64,000 bases of DNA from Zygnema cylindricum (Eukaryota > Streptophyta > Zygnematophyceae > Zygnematales > Zygnemataceae): positions 102,079 through 166,078 of the forward strand of contig JBBHKE010000956.1 of the NCBI GenBank assembly GCA_037447655.1, written 5' to 3'. This document shows positions 44,537-54,570 of the stretch, in pieces. Positions within the stretch are counted from its first letter, which is position 1. Each line of letters begins with the position of its first letter. The position numbers and the translations under genes were made by a program. The notes beneath the pieces were generated by a model. The model ran no database searches. It was given only the letters and a program-made list of their open reading frames with translations, and was not told where the DNA came from.

Positions 44537-46011
44537 TTGGGGATATCAGCCCGATTGTCGAGACCCTAATCCCTTCCCCCGTTCAGGGGGGAGAGGAAGG
44601 AGGAGGGGATAACTTTCACTTGCCCCCTTGCCCTCCTCCCTATTCCTTGCTCATGCCTCTCTCCTATTTTGCATGCATATCCATGGGAGGGATGTGGGCA
44701 GCAGTGAGCATGATCATCCTTTTTGGGAATCATTCGCATTCGGGATTTATTTGCAAGACCCCAATGCTGAAGACTCCGGGCTGTGGGCCCCTCCCTCACG
44801 TTAATCAGGCACGCTCGACAGCTGGGAAGCTCATGTGCTTTTCAGGCATACCTTTATATCATCAAGGATTTCCGGGTATTTTTTATGCTGTACGGTCTTC
44901 AGAGTACGGAGGAGTGAGTGCAACAAGCCGGACGAGATCCTTGTATTTTCTTAAATGAGCGGAACGCACTTTATTTCGCGTCTAACGGAGGCCGAATGAC
45001 CAAGTTCTACCGTTTCAAAGATTGCAATTCCGTTACCTGAGACCAGTTTCCAACAGCCTCTGTGGGGGGGTACATTCTGGATTGCCACGTAACTTTCCGG
45101 ATTTGTATCTAGATTATGCTGTTAGCCGTCAGTAGGAATTAAGCTCCGGCTCAGCTGACTTTTGGTCCTTTAATTACGTTAAGTCAAAGTCTGACAAGTT
45201 AGTGTCATTTTCAGGATTTTGTCTTAAAATAGGGGACTAAATAATTAATTCCGGCCGCGGATCTAGCCGCAGTCCAGAGCAGAAATTTTTGACCCAAGTG
45301 TAGTACGGATTAATTTGTCTTGTGTCAGTTCCATTACACTTGCTTGCGGCTCATTGGTTAATAGCGTAGCTTTGACTTTCAGACTTGCAAAATGACAAAC
45401 TTTGATGTATAAGGCACTTGGGGTCGAAGGAGTTAGGTTGCTTTTCAGTACTGTCTCCTGTGAAAACCCTCAGAAATTCCAAAAAACCTTCTTTTGGAGA
45501 ATCTTTGTGTTGTTTCGACTCTATTGCCATCTTGGTTTTGGATCTGTCTTTTGTGGAAATCACACTCCGGGCGGGTGGTTGGCAGTATCTTCCTTTTTGG
45601 GTGATTTTACACTTTTTGCTGTTTGGAACCGAGAAGAGTCTGGTGGGTTCCGAGCTGCGGACACCGAAGGTTGCTCGAGTACCATACCTTTTGACGATAC
45701 TCTCGGTAGAGGGCTCGCCTTTTTCTCATTTTCATCGTTGATTGCTGGGGTATGTTGAGCTCGTTTCGCTACATTTCACATATTATATCTTTTATTCTTT
45801 TTTCTGGGGCAAGGTGATATTGTTAAATCTGGAAAGCCAATCATATTTATCTATATATATATATATATATCTACGTGGTAGTGCATTTGTGTCTTCATCA
45901 AAAGTTCTCTTTGCTTTGGAGTTACTTTTCTGGAGTAAGCTGAAAACCCCCTAGATAAGGACAGTGGGTTTTGAGGGAACAAATGCGTTAGACTTCCCGT
46001 CGACAAAGCAA
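44537..46011 (+). mobile_element. Gypsy element G: 3' LTR (about 1475 bp)
   Basis: It follows a polypurine tract (AAGAGGGGGGGAAA) and begins TTGGGGATATCAGCCCGATTG. The first 285 bp recur at 46012, which defines the unit. It contains pyrimidine/purine-rich borders, a (TA)n run at 45850 and no gene. The plus frames inside have no motif. Terminal bases look like TTGGGG...AGCA(A); exact ends cannot be fixed from one full copy. Confidence 0.65.
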
Positions 46012-46296
46012 TTGGGGATATCAGCCCGATTGCCGAGACCCTAATCCCTTCCCCCGGCCAGGGGGGGGAGGAAGGAGGAGGGGATAACTTTCGCCTGCCC
46101 CCTTGCCCTCCTCCCTATTCCCTGCTCATGCCTCTCTCCTATTTTGCATGCATATCCATGGGAGGGATGTGGGCAACAGTGGGCATGATCATCCTTTTTG
46201 GGAATCATTCGCATTCGTGGTTTATTTGCAAGACCCTAATGTCAAAGACTCCGGGCTGTGGGCCCCTCCCTCACGTTAATCAGGCACGCTCGACAG
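46012..46296 (+). mobile_element. Gypsy element G: second, truncated LTR copy in tandem
   Basis: Repeats 44537-44821 almost base for base (GGGGATATCAGCCCGATTG through CAGGCACGCTCGACAG), then stops and copia A gag begins. The two LTRs touch without internal sequence between them. Confidence 0.8.
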
Positions 46297-47243
46297 AAGA
46301 TCGTGGGAGGGATGGAGAAGGGGAATAATGGTGAGGATAAGGAAAATTTGGAGGGAAAGAAGGGTGTGGAGGGAGTGGGGGGGTGGGAAGAATTGGTGGG
46401 GTGGTAGAGGCAGCGTTGACATTCCCTCCATTTTAAGGGGGATTGGAAGCCTCGGCTGCTTTTTGCCTTGCCAATTTTCGACAGTCTTCAACGAAATGTC
46501 TTTTTGTTTTGCAGTAAGCGCAAAACAAATGCTGCACCCCCCCGAGTTAGTTTTCTCATTTTCAGCAATAAAGGCATTGGCATGAGAGAGATCTGGAGCA
46601 GAAAAAGAGAGAAGTTTTGTCTCTTCATGCAAATTTTTTGTACAAATGGAGTGAAAGGGAATGGATTAGTCTTGATTGTCAAACTAGGAAATGAAAGGGG
46701 AAAAGGTTTAAAGGAGTCCTCCTAAAAGGGTAGAAGAGAGGTCCTCGTCGGAAAGATGCACGCTTATCATGGTGCACTTTCTGGCCAACAATTCGATTGT
46801 GCTAATCCAATCTTGCATAGATTCCGTCCGCTTTTTCATGGAGTTAAAAAACGCTCGTTTATGAATTCGGCGAGCGGCCCATCCGGTTTGAATGTAAGTC
46901 GCTTGAAAACGACTCCAAGCCTCGGCGGAAAAGGAGGCGCCGCGAATAAGACGAGTGCGCTCGGTGGTAAGTGACATCACTAAGCGAGCGCGCATATCCT
47001 CATCCTTTTGTTTCTATTTAGTTATTGCCAACTCTTTTGTAGCTTTTTCTACTAGTGTATCAGTAGAGGAAAGGATAAAAGGTTTTGAAATTCCAATGAA
47101 ATGGTCCTAAATCTTCTCGTGTTTGAAAAAATGCATGGCTAAATATGACCAATCATAGAATTTTTGGCCATCAAACTTCTGGATAGTATGAGAAGTGGCT
47201 TGGCTTGGCCCATATCCTATTGGAGGTGGATTGGCAGAAGCCA
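46297..47243 (-). pseudogene. Copia A gag (minus strand), decayed
   Basis: The minus strand starts near 47243 with MASANPPPIGYG, followed by SHTIQKFDGQKFYDWSYLAM. The main frame (46708-46995) gives ERTRLIRGASFSAEAWSRFQ and DWISTIELLARKC, a typical Ty1/copia UBN2 gag core. A Cys-containing tail near 46530 (GGCSICFA, then a shifted K-T-K-R-H-F) looks like a broken CCHC knuckle. It is the 5' half of the element whose pol half lies at 27.8-30.3 kb. The protease and integrase core between them are missing. Confidence 0.8.
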
Positions 47244-47276
47244 TGAAATTGTACATAAGAGAAAATCAAAGCATTG

Positions 47277-47811
47277 GAGAGAGAAATTGATTTGTATTTT
47301 GGGATGATTTCATTGAGTGAGAAAATTCACTTATATTCAAAATACACAGTGCTAATTACCGTGGAGTCTAAACGCTCTTTGGTGCGCTGTAACTAAAAGG
47401 ATCCTAGTCAAGATTCTAATACATATATTCAAGATTTTACGTGACTAGATTCTAATGTATGTAGACTAGATTCTAACGTAAGTTAGATTGTAACGGATTG
47501 AATTTAGGTCGGAAATGTACAAAAGTAATTAAGATATAAAGTAACAACGTAGACTCACGCGACAAAGAGTACAAGGACAAAATTAAAGTACAAAAGAGAA
47601 TTAAGACAAACAAAAAACATATATAGAAAAAGAGAGACCGTCGCCCAAAGAACTTGTACGTAGGGCGAGAAGACTAGACCGACGCATGTAGAGTACGACA
47701 AGACCAAGACCGGACTGACGCATTTAATGATGGGTACAGACAAGACCAAGACCAGAACGATGTATGTAATGACGAGTACGGACAGAAACTAACGCTAAAT
47801 GACCCTTAACA
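47277..47811 (-). mobile_element. Copia A 5' LTR (minus strand)
   Basis: Reads TGTTAAGGGTCATTTAGCG inward from 47811 and aligns with the LTR at 27.2-27.76 kb over its whole length with scattered differences. The left end is approximate. Confidence 0.75.
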
Positions 47812-48259
47812 CATCATCACGTTAGGCGCTAATCGACAACATACAAGAAACTTGCGCTCCTCTGTTGGAGGATATGCAAATAGTCGTACGCTGAACTGTA
47901 CGGTTGTGATGCCACGTGGAGACACCTCGTAAGTGACACTTCGTCGGTTATATTACACAATGCATACATCGAGGTCATGTGGAAAGAGGGAGTTCGTGTA
48001 CACCTTAGACGCTGAGAGGCTATTCGAAAGAAGCTTTGCCATTTTCTTCTTGTGATGTGACAACTCAAGTAAGTTGAGAGTACGACCGTTACACGTACGA
48101 CATTCCTACACGTACTTCTTACACGTGCTTATGGTGGCGCGAAACATGTTTGTTGCTTCTCGGCTCTCGAACGTTTGGGACGAAACGTGCTCGTAGGTCT
48201 GGTAACTTTTTGCGGAAACGGAAGGCTCTCCATTCCAGTGGCGAAGTATTGTACTATAC
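47812..48259. other. Intergenic, no gene seen
   Basis: No recognised feature. The minus frame 47829-48068 lacks motifs. Confidence 0.4.
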
Positions 48260-48480
48260 ACTGTGAACCTTTTTTAGTGTTAATTTTTTTTTCGTCTGTT
48301 TAAACAACGTTTTTCCGTACACAGATGTTGGTTCATAGATTTGACGGTTGCGATTGAAAGGTAAGATTCTCATCTTGCGATTGGCAGTCTCAAATTAAAA
48401 ATCGGACAAATGTGTACGGAGAAAAGATGTTTTAAGTGACCAAAAAAATATTAACCCTAATAGAGATACACGGTGTACTA
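48260..48480. mobile_element. CACCG-family MITE, diverged copy
   Basis: It contains TTAGTGTTAATTTTTTTTTCG, GGTTGCGATTGAAAGGTAAG, CGGACAAATGTGTACGGAG and GATGTTTTAAGTG, and ends AGATACACGGTGTA. These are the blocks of copy 1 at 1157-1372 in the same order. Confidence 0.65.
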
Positions 48481-48974
48481 TACTGTACCTTTCTATTGAA
48501 ACCACAGCCTGGGTTTTGGCGTCTGACGTAGAAAGTTAACAGATCCGCGTACGAATCCGCGACCACGATTCCTCCGAGACTTGAACCGGAAACCAATTAT
48601 AGATTCTCTTGCGTGGAAGTCCTTGGCCTACATGGGGGAACCGACAAGTTTATGAAAAATGAGCGTGTGTAACCAAAGAAGACAAAATGCCGGTGTGGCT
48701 ACCACAACGTTTGGCGTTCTTACAACACCAAATTACGGGCAAAGGAAAAAAGTTAAGATTTCATAAGCAAAATAACAAAAAAGAATGAAAAAAACGCAAG
48801 AAAAACAAAGAAAACAAATATGCCCACTGTACTCCAAAACGTAAAATAGGGGTGTGCCCGTGTAACCTACTGTAAATAAAACTTGAAAAGTGTTTATTGC
48901 AAAAATTGCAATGGAAAAACCATCTGTGTACAAAAGGGGTAAAACTGAAAAAAAAAACATTTGGAGACTTCAAA
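48481..48974. other. Intergenic, no gene seen
   Basis: A minus frame with Phe/Cys-rich hydrophobic residues (48733-48960) arises from AT-rich sequence and shows no domain. Confidence 0.4.
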
Positions 48975-49149
48975 GTGGTGCAATACTTTGTATTTTAGTG
49001 AAGATTCTTCGTACTACAGTACTGTACTTTGCAGAGAGTTTCAAATGTGCGAAAATGTAATCGTTACTTTATATGTGACGGTTGTAGAGATTACAAAACT
49101 TGCGACGATTGGTGACGTTTACAAAAATAGCGACGGTTGTAGACTTATA

Positions 49150-49250
49150 CATCGCCCACCGTTATTAGTGTTCTTGTTTTTTTCTCCACTTAAAACATCT
49201 TTTCTTTGTACACACATGTAGGGTTGTCAATAAAAGACCGCCATTAGTAA
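49150..49250. mobile_element. CACCG-family MITE arm inside the foldback element
   Basis: CACCGTTATTAGTGTT...GTTTTTTTCTCCACTTAAAACATCTTTTC matches the outer arm of copy 1. Only one arm is clear. Confidence 0.5.
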
Positions 49251-49257
49251 GGTGAAA

Positions 49258-49491
49258 TCATTCCTTCCGATAGAAACCATCTATGTGCACAACAAAAAAT
49301 GTTATAGCTTTTGGTGAAATTGTAGATGTTTAGGATGATGTGACATTGTGATGTCATGCTCACTTGTGACAGCGTCATTCCTTCCGATAGAAACCATCTA
49401 TGTGCACAACAAAAAATGTTATAGCTTTTGGTGAAATTGTAGATGTTTAGGATAATGTGACATTGTGATGTCATGCTCACTTGTGACAACG
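49258..49491. repeat. 117-bp tandem duplication (two nearly identical units)
   Basis: Units 49258-49374 and 49375-49491 both run from TCATTCCTTCCGATAGAAAC to CATGCTCACTTGTGAC and differ at only a few positions. The duplication is recent relative to the divergence of the surrounding element arms. Confidence 0.9.
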
Positions 49492-49670
49492 TCGACGTCG
49501 CTAATTTCCGAACTTTACGCCAAAATTTCTCGATTTTGTTATTTCGTCTTCTCTCATTCGACTTGCCATCAAACTACGCCCAAATGTAGTCAAAAAAATA
49601 TTTTTCAAAACTCTTACATTTCATATCAATATTTTGAGTTTCATTCTAATAATTGTGAGATAATATCGAT

Positions 49671-50178
49671 ACACCGTGAATCGCTATTAGAGTAAATAAA
49701 AAATTACGGTTATTAACTATATTTTGTATTTAAGGGCATAAAGTAAAAAAAAAAAAAACGCTAATTTATACACTTGGCACTAATTTGGATACACGTTCTC
49801 ATAGCCGCGATAGTCCGTGTTCACATGTTTACTGCTTCGAACATCTGAGAACATTTTCGCACAATTTTCCCTCATATTTATGACTAGGAATTAAATCCGA
49901 GTGTTTTTTTCCGTGTCCACGCACTCAATTTCACGTGTCGACGCCTTTATTTGACACTTATTTTGTATATCTATATGAAATGATAAGCATTTTTAGTACG
50001 GACTAACACATTCTCTACATTATGCTAATTAAAACACTCATGATTACCGCAATTAACACTAATTAGGGAGTACGTACATTAATGATAAATAAATAGAGTT
50101 ATTAATTCTATTTTAGGTTCGAGGGTCAACATTTGGGGGCGCCGACTTAGCGTTATTAAAGCGAATAGCGATTCACGA
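49671..50178. mobile_element. CACCG-terminated MITE with TA target duplication (about 508 bp)
   Basis: The left end is TA|CACCGTGAATCGCTATTAG and the right end is its near-complement CGAATAGCGATTCACGATG|TA. The TA on both sides suggests Tc1/mariner-type insertion. It is non-coding and inserted in the left arm of the foldback element. Confidence 0.6.
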
Positions 50179-52324
50179 TGTAGTGTGAGGGGGGGGGGGA
50201 GAGGCGACGACAACATAAACTTTTATAAAGGACCTGTGAATGGCAAAGGAGGTCCCAGACCTTTTCCATTTTTTGACGTATATGCACTTTAAGGGCAAGG
50301 AAAAAAATGGCGAGTACTCTCCCTCGTGCTAAAATTTTCCCACTCTTGTGGCGTGTGCGTGTAGGTTTTTTCATTCATTTTTTGGGTAATACTTTAATTA
50401 GAATCACCTCGCGAGGAGATTTTAGATACAATTTTGATGTGCTGGATTCACGTGCTTGTGCGTCGAAAAGAGGAGAACGCCAAAATGAGTACATACGAGT
50501 GAACCTCCATAACGCAAAAAAGAAGGTTGTACTTGGAAAAAGTACATTTTAATAGATGTTTTACTATTTTTTTTTATGTTTTTTGTAGATTTGGCAAGAT
50601 TCTCCAAACTTTTGGGCGACGAATTCGACGATCCGATTTTATATTGTCGTATCAAAAACGCTTTTTATATCCGATGTTTGGCTAGTGTTCTCAAGTGTTT
50701 TCAAGAAGGATACTAGCCACACATTGGACGTGAAGGATTAGTACAATTGGAAATAAAATATATGATCCACAACGGATGAGTGGTTACAACATTAAAATTG
50801 GCGAAAGTCATGTGCTTTCGAACATGGCGGATTCAAATCCACCAAAATCGACCAAAAAATATTTGACATAAGATATCATTTGACGCTTTTTTCTCCATTT
50901 ATTGACCTTCGCGTAAAAGACCGCGCACGCACATACCATTGCCACGTAGCTTGCAGACGGTTCTCACTCCGTCCGACATGATAATTTAGTGTGGTCTTTT
51001 GTACAGTGCAGAACAACGCGAATCTTATCAACTTGAACATTAGAATTCACATATGTAAAATGAATTTTGTAATTGTAATTAAATAATTGTTGTCCAATTA
51101 TGTTGGAAAACTTTTATCGAGTAAAGCTTGATGTAAAACACAGAGTAGTACAGTAATAATCTCATGCAACAAAACTGAAAAAGTCGTTGTGCACAACGCT
51201 CCGACCGAAACACTTCGAATTTGCATTCATAATTTCATACCTTAGTGTGTCCCCATGTATCAAAATATTGACTTTTTCCTATCGTTTTTTCCTCAAAACG
51301 CAGCCCCGAACGAGAAAAACTTTAGCCGTATGAGAAAATCAAGTTTACCAAAGTACACCCAACGTCAATTCAATATTTTGAATATACTTCATGTTTGTCG
51401 TCATGTGAACGCATTTTGGCATTTTCCTTTTTTTGACCCCCAGACAAGAGAATCCACCCCGTCAAAAAACTTCATCAGAAGTCGCATCGCGACTGGATTT
51501 CAGGGAAAGTATCACCTAAACAACGAATGAAAAACGTCCCACGCACGCGTCACACGAGTGGGAAAATTTTAGGACGAGGTAATCTACTCGCTTTTTTTCT
51601 CCCTGTCTTTCACGCGCATGTACGGAAAAATACGAGCATGTACGGAAAAAAATCTGCAGGGGTCTCGAACCTCCCCCTTCATTCATGGGCCCTTTGTAGA
51701 ATTTTGCGCCTTCGTCGCCTCTCCCCTCTCCTTCTCACATTATCGCTTTAATCTCACACTTTTTAGAATGAGGCACGACAATACCGGTATTAAATGAAAG
51801 ATATTTGAAAAAAAAATCTTTTATCTACCTTTAAGTATATTTTTATGGCAAGTCGAGTGAGAAAAGTCGAAAAAACAAAGTCGAGTAGCCGTAGCCGGAA
51901 GTTCTTGAATCTGTGACGTCGACGTTGTCACAAGTGAGCATGGCGTCACATGTCACAAAACCCTAAACGTCTGCCATGTCACAAAATTACAAAAATCTAG
52001 CCGTCTACAACTGTCGCTGTTTTTGTTGGCGTCACCAATTTCGTAGTCGTCTTCAACCGTCACAAAGTTGTACCCACGTCTACAACCGTCACATGTCAAA
52101 GTTCCGATTTCATTTTCGCACATCGAGACGCTCTTCAAAGTAGTACGGAGAATCTAACTACAGTTCAAAATACTTTATCAAAGTACCGATAACCGATTGC
52201 ATGGGTGACACGGCCTAATTCTCGCCGTCCATGTACTGTACGATCTTGTACGGTTAAAGATCCCCACGCGACAACAATAATACTTTTTATTGTTGGCAGC
52301 TCCGAAAGGAAAGCCCTAAAATTG

Positions 52325-52708
52325 TCAAATCACCGGATCCGTCGAATCATTATAGTACAGTACTGTACAGTACCGGACACGTCGAATCACAACCGGTTTC
52401 GTCGACACTACAGTACTGTACCGGTTCCGTCGAATCAGCGAAGTATCGATTTTGTCGATATCAAGCATACTGTACCTGCCAGCTTCGGCGGCTTTTTCGT
52501 CTGAATTGTTGGCGGTCACTCCCAAACCATGCAAAACCTTAACCCTTTCTTTCACTCTCTCTCGCCTACCGACTCTCTCCCTCTCTTCTCCTATCTCCTC
52601 TCTCTTCCCTATATCACCCTTCTTATTTCCATCCCATTTCCCTGTTTTTGACCAGGAATTATCTTCAAAACTTTTTATTTCTTCTTTATGAGAGATAATC
52701 TCCACCAA
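52325..52708 (-). CDS. Possible divergent 127-codon ORF upstream of the DOMON gene
   Basis: The minus-strand ATG frame starts MVEIISHKEEIKSFEDNSWS and is rich in Lys, Glu and Arg. It has a stretch VLHGLGVTANNSDEKAAEAG that looks protein-like. The last third is translated from the GTACTGTAC repeats and is unlikely to be coding. Its start lies 63 bp from the ATG of the plus-strand gene, so the two would be divergent. It may be a first exon or a chance frame over a CT tract. Confidence 0.25.
   Translation of the reverse strand: MVEIISHKEEIKSFEDNSWSKTGKWDGNKKGDIGKREEIGEERERVGRRERVKERVKVLHGLGVTANNSDEKAAEAGRYSMLDIDKIDTSLIRRNRYSTVVSTKPVVIRRVRYCTVLYYNDSTDPVI
52332..52440. promoter_or_regulatory. Cluster of ACCGGnnnCGTCGAATCA motifs and GTACTGTAC palindromes
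   Basis: ACCGGATCCGTCGAATCA (52332), ACCGGACACGTCGAATCA (52372), ACCGGTTTCGTCGA (52392) and ACCGGTTCCGTCGAATCA (52420) alternate with ACAGTACTGTAC palindromes. Their regular arrangement upstream of the DOMON gene suggests either binding sites or a local minisatellite. Function is inference. Confidence 0.4.
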
Positions 52709-52771
52709 ATCCTAAAACCAATCATTTCCAGGATTTTTTTTTGCTTAAATTGACTTACAAAAAGAAATCAA

Positions 52772-54570
52772 ATGATGAAGGCTAGAGTTATCCTTCTAAT
52801 TTTAATTATCGCTCTTTCTTTTTCAAAAATTTCCACGTGTCTCCGTCTCGTGTACCCTCCGGCGCGAACATTTAGCGATTTTTTAAAATCAACAAATTTG
52901 TCGTCTCCATGCGGAGTGTACCACACATCCGACAGTTTGGTGACGTCACTCTCAGCTGGAAACCTGCTAAATGTGACGTGGAGTCTCACATATGCCAACA
53001 CAGGAGGGTTCCGTTTGGAGCTTTTGAGACCTTACAGGTGAATCTTTCTTTTTCTCTTCTCTCTCTCTCTCTCTCTCTCTCCCTCTCTCCCTCTTTCTCT
53101 CTCTCCCCATTTAGTTTTAGATTGTGTTGTCAGAGGAAACACAAAGGAAGAGAAACAGGAAGAGAGTGGGAGAGTAGATTTTTTTAGAAAAATGGTTAAC
53201 GGAAACTAGAATAAGTTGGTTTTTTGAATGGCGGAGATTGAAAAGGTAAACATTAATAATCTTTTTGGAGTTGGCGAATCACATAGATCACAACGAGGTA
53301 CTGAATGATTAAAATTACTCTCCTAGTTTCTACAAATCCATTAAGAGTAGTTGTAAAACTAAATTGAAGTTGTACGGGTAAAAATGATTAAATCATCAAA
53401 TTAAAGGGACTAGCGATAAAACTAAAAAATGGTCAAATTAAAGAATTAAAACTAAAGGTTAATTCATCAAATTAAAGGGGATAAAAGTAAAAGTAAAGAT
53501 TAATTGTTCGGATGATAAAGGTTAGAGGTAAAACTAAAGATTACTTGTTTTAAGAAGTTAGAGGTAAAACTTAGGAATTGAGCACAAACAAAGGGAAAGA
53601 GGGAAAACATTTTTTTTTTGATCAAATATTTCCTTGACAAAAAAACTTCAAAGCTAAACCTCTCTGCTTGAACCAAAAGGAAAATCAAGTTAAAATTTTG
53701 TGTATTGAACTCAAACCACAATCAAGTTTAACAATGTTGCTATTTTTATTCCAAACATAAGTTTCCTTTTCATACTAAATCTATTTATTATAACCAATCA
53801 CTACAATCACCCATACTAAACGTAAAACCGAAGACTAGCTGATCAAAATCAAGACTTATGGCTAAATTAAATTAGGATGTCTTTATGGACATTAATACTG
53901 GAAAAACCCACTATCGTTATTTTTGAACTAATAACGAGTACATAAACACATAAATACTAATCATATGACCTGCCTTATCGGAAAATAATGGTGCAACAAC
54001 ATTTATCTCCTCCAGCTATTCGAACGAATCCACGGAAGATAGCCACGTGGCGACTCCTCTCCTCCTAGTAGAATCGTCCAATGGGAGCATCACGGAACAA
54101 TACCACGTGGAATATTTGACCAATGAGACGTCGATCTCCTGGGGTCTGCTGGCCAATCCGACGGCTCAGTGGGCTCTGGTGCAGCTGCCGGATGAGGACT
54201 GCTATGGGTGCACCATACGACTTGTACGGCAGGTACATAACTGTCCTTACAAAGTACAAAAAATACACTCCCTCTCTCTCTTTCTCTCTCCTCTCTCTCA
54301 CTCACTCTTCCATTTGCTCTGCAACTGTCTCTTAAGAGTTTCCCCCCCTTCCCCTTTTACCTACACCCCCTCCTCCACCAAACATGTACGGATGGTACAT
54401 GAATACAGGCTTTCGATCTCGATCCTTCTGGGAAGCTCTCTCTGTGGAGCTGTGCAGACGTCAACATTATGAGACATGGCGTTAATCCGTGCCACGATTG
54501 CAGCAACCAATCAGCACCCTGCATGTACGACAACAAGGAGAGCAAATGGGAATGCGTCTGCGATCCAGCG
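52772..54570 (+). other. DOMON gene exons 1-3: signal peptide and N-terminal Cys-containing domain
   Basis: Exon 1 opens MMKARVILLILIIALSFS, a clear secretory signal, with cleavage likely near Thr-Cys-Leu-Arg. The mature part has PCGVYHTSDS, GNLLNVTWSLTYANTGGF and, in exon 2, LLVESSNGSITEQYHVEYL, many NxT/S sites, and DCYGCTIRLVRQ. Exon 3 gives LDPSGKLSLWSCADVNI. The layout C-x2-C-x-(I/L)-R...W-S-C-A-D-V/I is reminiscent of copper-binding, chitin-binding type-4/LPMO-like beta sandwiches, but no N-terminal His brace is evident. That family link is tentative. Introns are phase 2 then phase 0. Confidence 0.7.

Larger units (their letters stand above)
48975..52187. mobile_element. Foldback-type transposable element with long diverged inverted arms
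   Basis: The left outer arm (48975-49150 and 49330-49500) matches the complement of 51905-52187. Shared blocks are TTCGTACTAC / CTCCGTACTAC, ATGTGCGAAAATG, TGTGACGGTTGTAGA, and CATGCTCACTTGTGACAACG at the inner side. The inner arm 50170-50570 matches the complement of 51290-51760 (GGGGAGAGGCGACGA, CTAAAATTTTCCCACTC, ACGCCAAAATG). The left side is enlarged by MITE insertions and a tandem duplication. No transposase is seen in the 0.7-kb centre. It is non-autonomous; long arms would suit a Mutator-like or Foldback class (inference). Confidence 0.65.

Noticed and set aside
45402-45758. 118-codon ORF inside the gypsy LTR
   Set aside because: It overlaps another frame of similar length, has no motif and lies within the LTR. 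No reason to call a gene.
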